From NCBI GenBank assembly GCA_002786205.1, contig PEQM01000008.1:1-47044 (forward strand): 47,044 nucleotides of DNA, given 5' to 3'. Source of the DNA: Legionella sp. (GTDB lineage Bacteria > Pseudomonadota > Gammaproteobacteria > Legionellales > Legionellaceae). Numbering within the stretch: the stretch's first letter is position 1; every line of letters starts with the position of its first letter. Both the position numbers and the translations under genes were made by a program. This document shows, one piece after another, positions 42,302 to 47,044 of this stretch. Below the pieces are notes generated by a model. That model was not told the DNA's origin. It searched no databases and was given only the letters and a program-made list of their open reading frames with translations.

Positions 42302-44302
42302 ATGGCTGATATGCCATTTATTAGCGCAGAAAAAAAAGTAGCCGAATTAAGCTGCCGTGTGATTGTATTGGCTGTTTTGCTCACGGTCTTATTGGCTATG
42401 TCTAATGCTTATCTGGCATTGAAACTGGGGATTTTAACGTCAGCATCTATTCCTGCTGCCATTATTTCTATGGGCATTTTGCGTTTTTTCAAGCGCTCTA
42501 CCATTTTAGAGAACAATGCGGTACAAACAGCGGCCTCAGCCGGTGAAGCTGTTGCCGGAGGGATAGTTTATACCATTCCAGCGCTTATCATTATTGGGTT
42601 TTGGAACGGTTTTGATTACCTGACCAATTTTTTTATTGCGATCTGTGGCGGAATTTTAGGGGTTTTATTTTCTATTCCTTTGCGTCGTTTATTAGTTCAT
42701 GATAAGTCATTAAATTTTCCTGAAGGCCGTGCTATAGCAGAGGTTTTAAAGTCTTCCGCTGACAAAACAGGTCTTAAAGACATGCTGATGGGTGGTGCTA
42801 TAGGTGCAGTTATTGAATTATTGCAACTGGGTTTTAAAGTCATTGCCAGCAGTTGGAGTTATTGGTTTACTGCCAAACGTACTTTATTTTGTCTGGGAGC
42901 AGGTTTTTCAGCTACCATGATTGGCTCAGGTTATTTGATTGGATTTGATATGGCCTTGAGCATTTTTTTAGGTGCTTTGCTTTCTTGGGGCGTAGCCTTG
43001 CCTTGTGTGAGTCATTTTTATCCTGAATATCTGAACCTTGCTTTGCCAGAAGAGGCTGGTTCTTTATTATGGAACAATCAATTGCGTTATTTGGGTATAG
43101 GCGCCATGTTGTTTGCCGGGATGTGGACTTTTTCTCGATTAATAAAACCACTGGCTCATAGCATCCGTACCTCTTTACGTGCTTATCAAATACAAAAAAA
43201 AGAAGATATAATCATACCCCGAACAGAAAAAGATTTGCCTTTGCCTTTTATTTTAATTGGCATCAGTATGGTTGCGGCGGTTTTATTTTTATTTTTTCAG
43301 TTTATATTCCCTCTCTCTCAAGCCGGATTAGATAATCAATTTGCCCCTTCCATTGTTTTTGTTGGTGTGCTGTATGTATTGATCGTAGGTTTTTTATTTT
43401 CGGTCATTACGGCTTATTTTTCCGGCATGGTTGGCGTTACGGCCAGCCCAGGAAGCTCTATTGTCATTTCAGGCATGTTATTTGCTGCCTGGCTGTTATT
43501 AATGGCTATCAATCGTATCTTGCCCCTGCCTTTGAGCGCTGCTCAAATTCAAGCTGCTGAGGCCATTACGATTATCATTGGTTCTGTAGTCACAGCGATT
43601 GCTGCTATCGCCAATGACAATACGCAAGATTTAAAAGTAGGCCAATTAGTTGGCGCAACACCGTGGAAACAACAATTGATGTTACTTTTAGGCGTTGTCA
43701 TTTCGTCTTTAGTTATTCCTCCTGTCATGCAACTGTTATTTGATGTGTATGGCATTGCGGGTGTGATGCCACATGAAGGAATGGATGTGACTCAGTCTCT
43801 ACCTGCTCCGGCAGCAGCATTAATGGCTGCAATTACAGAAGCAGTTTTTCGTCATACTTTGCCGTGGAATATGATGCTTATTGGCGTGATGGTTATTTTG
43901 GCTGCCTTATTGATTAATAAATTATTGAGGTTAAAAAGGTGGTTTAATTTATCTATTTTGGGTCTTGCCATAGGCATGTACTTACCCCTTTCAACGTCAA
44001 CGCCATTATTTATTGGTGGAATTATCTCATTTATCATACATAAGAAATTGATAAAGGAAAATAAATCTGCCACGGAAGTGACTCATCGCAAGCAAAAAGG
44101 CGCTCTTATTGCCTGCGGTATGGTTGCTGGTGCCGCTTTAATGGATGTGGTTTTAGCCATTCCATTTTCTTTATTACATAGCCCTAATGCCTTGCAATTG
44201 GTTGGTTCGTCTTGGGACAATATGGGTATTTACCTGGCGGTCTTGACGACGCTTGTTTTGTCTTGGTGGATAAGGCGTCGCGTAGGCGATACATCACTGT
44301 AG
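42302..44302 (+). CDS. Oligopeptide transporter, OPT family
   Basis: This 666-residue inner-membrane protein has about 14-16 helices. Conserved OPT segments are visible: LAMSNAYLALKLGILTSASI, NNAVQTAASAGEAVAGGIVY, NFPEGRAIAEVLKSS, GMVGVTASPGSSIVISGML and ANDNTQDLKVGQLVGATPWK. These belong to the bacterial OPT (YSL-like/peptide) branch, which imports oligopeptides or metal chelates with protons. It follows hutI by 25 bases with a GGGAGTA ribosome site, so it may be cotranscribed with the hut genes and supply peptides for catabolism. The precise substrate is unknown. Confidence 0.92.
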   Translation: MADMPFISAEKKVAELSCRVIVLAVLLTVLLAMSNAYLALKLGILTSASIPAAIISMGILRFFKRSTILENNAVQTAASAGEAVAGGIVYTIPALIIIGFWNGFDYLTNFFIAICGGILGVLFSIPLRRLLVHDKSLNFPEGRAIAEVLKSSADKTGLKDMLMGGAIGAVIELLQLGFKVIASSWSYWFTAKRTLFCLGAGFSATMIGSGYLIGFDMALSIFLGALLSWGVALPCVSHFYPEYLNLALPEEAGSLLWNNQLRYLGIGAMLFAGMWTFSRLIKPLAHSIRTSLRAYQIQKKEDIIIPRTEKDLPLPFILIGISMVAAVLFLFFQFIFPLSQAGLDNQFAPSIVFVGVLYVLIVGFLFSVITAYFSGMVGVTASPGSSIVISGMLFAAWLLLMAINRILPLPLSAAQIQAAEAITIIIGSVVTAIAAIANDNTQDLKVGQLVGATPWKQQLMLLLGVVISSLVIPPVMQLLFDVYGIAGVMPHEGMDVTQSLPAPAAALMAAITEAVFRHTLPWNMMLIGVMVILAALLINKLLRLKRWFNLSILGLAIGMYLPLSTSTPLFIGGIISFIIHKKLIKENKSATEVTHRKQKGALIACGMVAGAALMDVVLAIPFSLLHSPNALQLVGSSWDNMGIYLAVLTTLVLSWWIRRRVGDTSL

Positions 44303-44396
44303 TCTTATCGGTGAGTGCGGTGGTGAATCATTGCGTTCAAGAGGGCTATACTAGAAGGACAGAGATAAAAATAACAGACAGTAAGTAGAGTATATT

Positions 44397-44669
44397 ATGA
44401 GTCGTATTAAAAGTAGCTGGGTTGTATTAGCGGGGTATTGTTTTTGTATGTTGTGTAGTGTCTCAGGCCATGCATGGGGTCCTGTTTATTATCATGGGGG
44501 ACCATGGGGTGGGCCTGGCGTTTATCCTGGATGGGGCGGTCCTAATGTCATTATTAATGTTCCGCTGATACCTCCTGCACCACGAACTCCTTATTATGTG
44601 CGGGAATGTGAGACAGTAGAAGTTTGTAATCAATTTGATGAGTGCTGGATAGAGCGTCAATGTTTTTGA
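44397..44669 (+). CDS. Small secreted Gly/Pro-rich, Cys-containing protein
   Basis: This 90-residue protein has a signal peptide (about residues 1-26, VLAGYCFCMLCSVSGHAWG). A Gly/Pro/Tyr/Trp-rich middle (GPVYYHGGPWGGPGVYPGWG) and a C-terminal region with four cysteines (RECETVEVCNQFDECWIERQ, then CF) follow. The cysteines suggest two disulfides in the periplasm or on the surface. I recognise no characterised family, although small proteins of this 'PYYVRECxxxEVC' style are common in Legionella envelopes. It sits between OPT and PspC-like genes on the same strand. Confidence 0.7.
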   Translation: MSRIKSSWVVLAGYCFCMLCSVSGHAWGPVYYHGGPWGGPGVYPGWGGPNVIINVPLIPPAPRTPYYVRECETVEVCNQFDECWIERQCF

Positions 44670-44722
44670 TAAAGAAGCCGTGTTGGTCAGCTATTATCCG
44701 TTAACTTTAGCGACAGGATGCT

Positions 44723-44998
44723 ATGATGACAGAGCAAGCAGGATATAAAAAATTATTTCGTTCCCGAACTGACAAAAAAATAGCAGGCATTTGTGCTGGT
44801 TTGGGTATCTATTTTCAGGTTGATCCTTTTTTATTTAGACTTATCTTTATTTTATTTTTTTTGGCAGGGGGCACTGCTTTATTAATTTATCTTATTATGT
44901 GGCTAATAGTTCCTTTGGAGCCCATGACCTCTACAGATAAATATAAGGTTGATATAACCAAGACCTCTGATGTGGATAAAAAAGATCATGATTTTTAA
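44723..44998 (+). CDS. PspC-domain membrane protein
   Basis: This 91-residue protein consists of one PspC domain: KKLFRSRTDKKIAGICAGLG then IYFQVDPFLFRLIFILFFLA and a hydrophobic helix (GGTALLIYLIMWLIVPLEP), followed by a charged tail. In enterobacteria PspC helps switch on the phage-shock response to inner-membrane stress, but stand-alone PspC-domain proteins occur widely without PspA or PspB. No psp partners are visible here. AGGATG precedes the ATG 44723 start. It lies 14 bases upstream of the symporter gene, so cotranscription is likely. Confidence 0.87.
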   Translation: MMTEQAGYKKLFRSRTDKKIAGICAGLGIYFQVDPFLFRLIFILFFLAGGTALLIYLIMWLIVPLEPMTSTDKYKVDITKTSDVDKKDHDF

Positions 44999-45012
44999 GC
45001 AAGCCATGTACA

Positions 45013-46230
45013 ATGAATGATACTACTCAAAGCGCCTATGGCTATTCTTTTTTATTATTAGGCTCTATTGTCCTTGGTGGCTTGGCAGGCTATTTTTTTG
45101 CAGCCGATTGTCATTATTTAAAGCCAATAGGCGATGTATTTATTAATCTTATTCTGACCGCAATTGTTCCATTGTTATTTTTTAGCATTACTTTGGCTAT
45201 TGCAAAAATAAGCCAGGAAGGGCGTCTGGCAAAAATAATGAGCGCAATGCTGTTTGTTTTTGTCTTGACCGGTGTTATTGCTGCCTTGAGTGCGTTGATA
45301 ATCGTGTTTTATTGCCTCCCTATAAACCAGAGCATTCAAATACTGCCACTGGTTCAAGACCCCATGGCAGCAAGGAGTGTGAGTGATATAGCAACGCTAT
45401 TTACAGTACCTGAATTTGGACAATTGTTTACTCATAAGCACATGCTGGCATTGATTGTTTTTTCAATACTGCTTGGTTTGGCAGTGAACAAAACAGACAA
45501 AGCCACTCAAGCCGTATTGTTGAGAGGCTTACAAATCGGAGAAATACTTTTTACACGCGTTGTTGATGTGATTATGTATCTCGCACCATTGGGCTTTTTT
45601 TCTTATTTTGCTGTATTAATTAGTGAATTAGGTCCGCAGTTGGTCACTCATTATCTTCATATTACCGGTTTGTATTATGGTTTCGGTCTTATTTATTTTA
45701 TTATCGGCTCAACCTGCTTTGCCTATTTGGCGGCAGGAAAGAAAGGGATTCGAGCGTATTGGCAACAAATTTCTTTACCCGCTTTGACAGCATTGGCTAC
45801 TTGCAGTAGTGCTGCGTGTATCCCCTCTAATATTCAGGCAGTAAAAGCAATGGGGGTCTCTGATGCTGTTGCCGATGCCTTGATTCCTATCGGTTCATTG
45901 ACTCATAAAATTGGCTCCGTGATTGGTGGTTTGTTTAAAATTGCTTTCTTGTTTGGTTTGTATCATCTGGATTTTTCAGGCCTGAGCGTGCTGATTATGG
46001 CCATCGGTGTTTCTTTGCTGGTTGGTACAGTCATGGGGGCCATTCCTGGTGGTGGCATGTTGGGGGAGATGCTGATTCTTACCGTTTATGGCTTTCCATC
46101 TTCTGTACTGATTACAATTGCTGCCATCAGCATTTTAATCGATCCTTTAGCGACCATGTTGAATGTCACTGGCAATAGTTACAGTAGTATGCTGGTTTCT
46201 CGTTTAATTTATGGAAAATCTCCTGGTTAA
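45013..46230 (+). CDS. Dicarboxylate/amino acid:cation symporter (DAACS/GltP-like)
   Basis: This 405-residue secondary transporter of the glutamate/dicarboxylate symporter family has about eight helices and two re-entrant hairpins. The hairpin 1 region ALATCSSAACIPSNIQAVKA shows the serine-rich motif, though modified from the usual SSSAATLP. The transport helix 7 and hairpin 2 segments are TVMGAIPGGGMLGEMLILTV and the helix 8 segment is IDPLATMLNVTGNSYSSML. In typical GltP the helix 8 motif is DRFRTMxNVxGD; here LATMLNVTGN lacks the usual acidic and arginine residues, so the substrate may be neutral (serine, threonine or another) rather than glutamate. It follows the PspC-like gene closely. 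Confidence 0.88.
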   Translation: MNDTTQSAYGYSFLLLGSIVLGGLAGYFFAADCHYLKPIGDVFINLILTAIVPLLFFSITLAIAKISQEGRLAKIMSAMLFVFVLTGVIAALSALIIVFYCLPINQSIQILPLVQDPMAARSVSDIATLFTVPEFGQLFTHKHMLALIVFSILLGLAVNKTDKATQAVLLRGLQIGEILFTRVVDVIMYLAPLGFFSYFAVLISELGPQLVTHYLHITGLYYGFGLIYFIIGSTCFAYLAAGKKGIRAYWQQISLPALTALATCSSAACIPSNIQAVKAMGVSDAVADALIPIGSLTHKIGSVIGGLFKIAFLFGLYHLDFSGLSVLIMAIGVSLLVGTVMGAIPGGGMLGEMLILTVYGFPSSVLITIAAISILIDPLATMLNVTGNSYSSMLVSRLIYGKSPG

Positions 46231-46378
46231 TAGAATATTAATTTTAGATACCATGAAAAATCCTGTTTAACCCGAACAATGAGTTTAAGATTTACAATTC
46301 GATAGCAATTTGATCGCCGATAGTTTTAGTGGTTCAATAGGTTAATTTTCTTTTGAATATCGAACTAACGGTGATTAT

Positions 46379-46408
46379 TTGGCAATTAAGAGTTACTTTG
46401 TGTATAAT
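46379..46408 (+). promoter_or_regulatory. Sigma-70-like promoter for the PPR gene
   Basis: TTGGCA at 46379-46384 and a perfect TATAAT at 46403-46408 are separated by 18 bases. Transcription would begin near 46415, about 25 bases before ATG 46441. The match is good, although the region is AT-rich. Confidence 0.6.
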
Positions 46409-46440
46409 TCAATCATTATTTTATACTATGATGTGATTCT

Positions 46441-47044
46441 ATGAAAAGCGCCCACAGACAAGCCACTGCTCGTGATAATACTCAAAATTTTATTTCAATA
46501 ATAAACCGTATGAAAACATGGGGGTCTGCACCTGTAGTTAATAGGCAAATATATATTGAATACTCTCAACGCTTAAAAAGTCTTAAATATCTTCAAGATA
46601 TATCAGCATTATTATCAGATATGTTGAACCGGGAAGTTTTCCCGAATACAGTGATTATTAATCAGCTAATCAATAAAATGAATCAATTGAAACAAATTAA
46701 TTTTGCACTGGAACTCTGTGGAATTGCAGCTAAAAGACATATTGCTGATGCAATTACCTATGCTAGCACCATTAATGCGATTGCCAAAAGTGCTACACCA
46801 GATGCAAACCGTGCTCTCAGTCTATTTAATGAAGCCAAACGCCTGAACTTTGCTGATGCATTTACCTATAACAGCACGATTGATGCGATTGCCAAAAGTG
46901 CTACACCAGATGCAAACCGTGCCATCAGTCTATTTAATGAAGCCAAGCGTCTGAACCTTGCTGATGCATTTACCTATAACAGCACGATTGATGCGATTGC
47001 CAAAAGTGCTACACCGGATGCAAACTGTGCACTAAGCCTATTTA
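46441..47044 (+). CDS. Pentatricopeptide (PPR) repeat protein, 5' part; runs off the window
   Basis: The open frame from ATG 46441 continues past the end of the window (201 codons seen). After a basic N-terminal region (residues 1-75) comes a degenerate repeat, VIINQLINKMNQLKQINFAL followed by ELCG. At least three 36-residue repeats follow, of the form DAFTYNSTIDAIAKSATPDA then NRAISLFNEAKRLN. This is the two-helix PPR pattern (VTYNxLI...A...LFxEM). The repeats start at 46744, 46852 and 46960, exactly 108 bases apart and nearly identical in DNA, so they expanded recently. PPR proteins bind single-stranded RNA in plant and animal organelles. They are rare in bacteria but have been reported in Legionella, as I recall for L. 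longbeachae. There is no signal peptide. It may be a Dot/Icm effector. Confidence 0.8.
   Translation, partial: MKSAHRQATARDNTQNFISIINRMKTWGSAPVVNRQIYIEYSQRLKSLKYLQDISALLSDMLNREVFPNTVIINQLINKMNQLKQINFALELCGIAAKRHIADAITYASTINAIAKSATPDANRALSLFNEAKRLNFADAFTYNSTIDAIAKSATPDANRAISLFNEAKRLNLADAFTYNSTIDAIAKSATPDANCALSLF
46744..47044 (+). repeat. 108-bp tandem repeats encoding PPR units
   Basis: The unit beginning GCTGATGCA recurs at 46744, 46852 and 46960 with an exact 108-base period, and the third unit is cut by the window end. Units 2 and 3 are almost identical for their first 60 bases, while unit 1 differs more. The array continues beyond the window. Confidence 0.9.

Noticed and set aside
44320-44345. 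Another end of the TIR-bounded element (GCGGTGGTGAATCA)
   Set aside because: Only one short end-like match and no partner arm could be found nearby.
46744-47044. CRISPR array or non-coding satellite at the window end
   Set aside because: The 108-base period is a multiple of three, there are no spacers, and the frame stays open with a PPR pattern.

Overview
The window looks like chromosome from a Legionella species or a close relative in the Legionellales. The DNA is AT-rich and the proteins are typical of Gammaproteobacteria. One protein belongs to the IcmL/DotI family of the Dot/Icm type IV secretion system, one is a pentatricopeptide-repeat (PPR) protein of a eukaryotic-like class, and one is a sulfate-permease/carbonic-anhydrase fusion. 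I cannot fix the species from sequence alone. I saw no rRNA, tRNA or CRISPR array.

Layout. (1) 1-1400 is a decayed accessory junction. It holds the end of a zinc-finger gene broken at an 8-A run, a HigB/HigA-like toxin-antitoxin pair whose toxin carries an almost perfect 48-bp palindrome, and fragments of two unrelated transposases. (2) 1458-10706 is a long minus-strand run: hotdog thioesterase, GT39-type glycosyltransferase, two tandem aromatic amino acid permeases, an OmpA-like lipoprotein, a large AddB/RecB-like nuclease, a membrane protein and a DUF1415 protein. (3) 10855-18937 holds a PlsC-like acyltransferase, the cbpA-cbpM chaperone pair and a complete RND tripartite efflux operon. (4) 18976-29230 holds parE, a bestrophin-like channel, a membrane class III adenylate cyclase, proS, an outer-membrane beta-barrel protein and SulP-carbonic anhydrase. 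(5) 29231-36352 is core metabolism: ttcA, a TolC-like protein, a Pcm-like methyltransferase, the kbl-tdh threonine-degradation pair and ettA. (6) 36421-39059 holds an L,D-transpeptidase lipoprotein, an unknown protein with effector-like features and an IcmL-like protein. (7) 39056-42276 is a divergent histidine-utilisation cluster (hutG leftward; SDR and hutI rightward). (8) 42302 to the end holds an oligopeptide transporter, two small envelope proteins, a DAACS symporter and the start of the PPR gene, which runs off the window.

Functional themes. Amino acid acquisition and catabolism dominate: two aromatic permeases, an OPT peptide importer, a glutamate/dicarboxylate symporter, threonine breakdown to glycine and acetyl-CoA, and histidine breakdown. 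This fits an intracellular bacterium that feeds on host amino acids. Envelope and efflux genes form the second theme. The host-interaction candidates are the PPR gene, the IcmL-like gene coupled to hutG, and the unknown gene at 37484.

Intergenic regions hold at least three apparent dispersed palindromic repeat families: a 71-91 bp element ending in CTATTCACCAC-like inverted repeats (four copies), a roughly 130 bp element sharing TGAGGATTCGAGCA (two copies), and a 65 bp inverted repeat upstream of proS.
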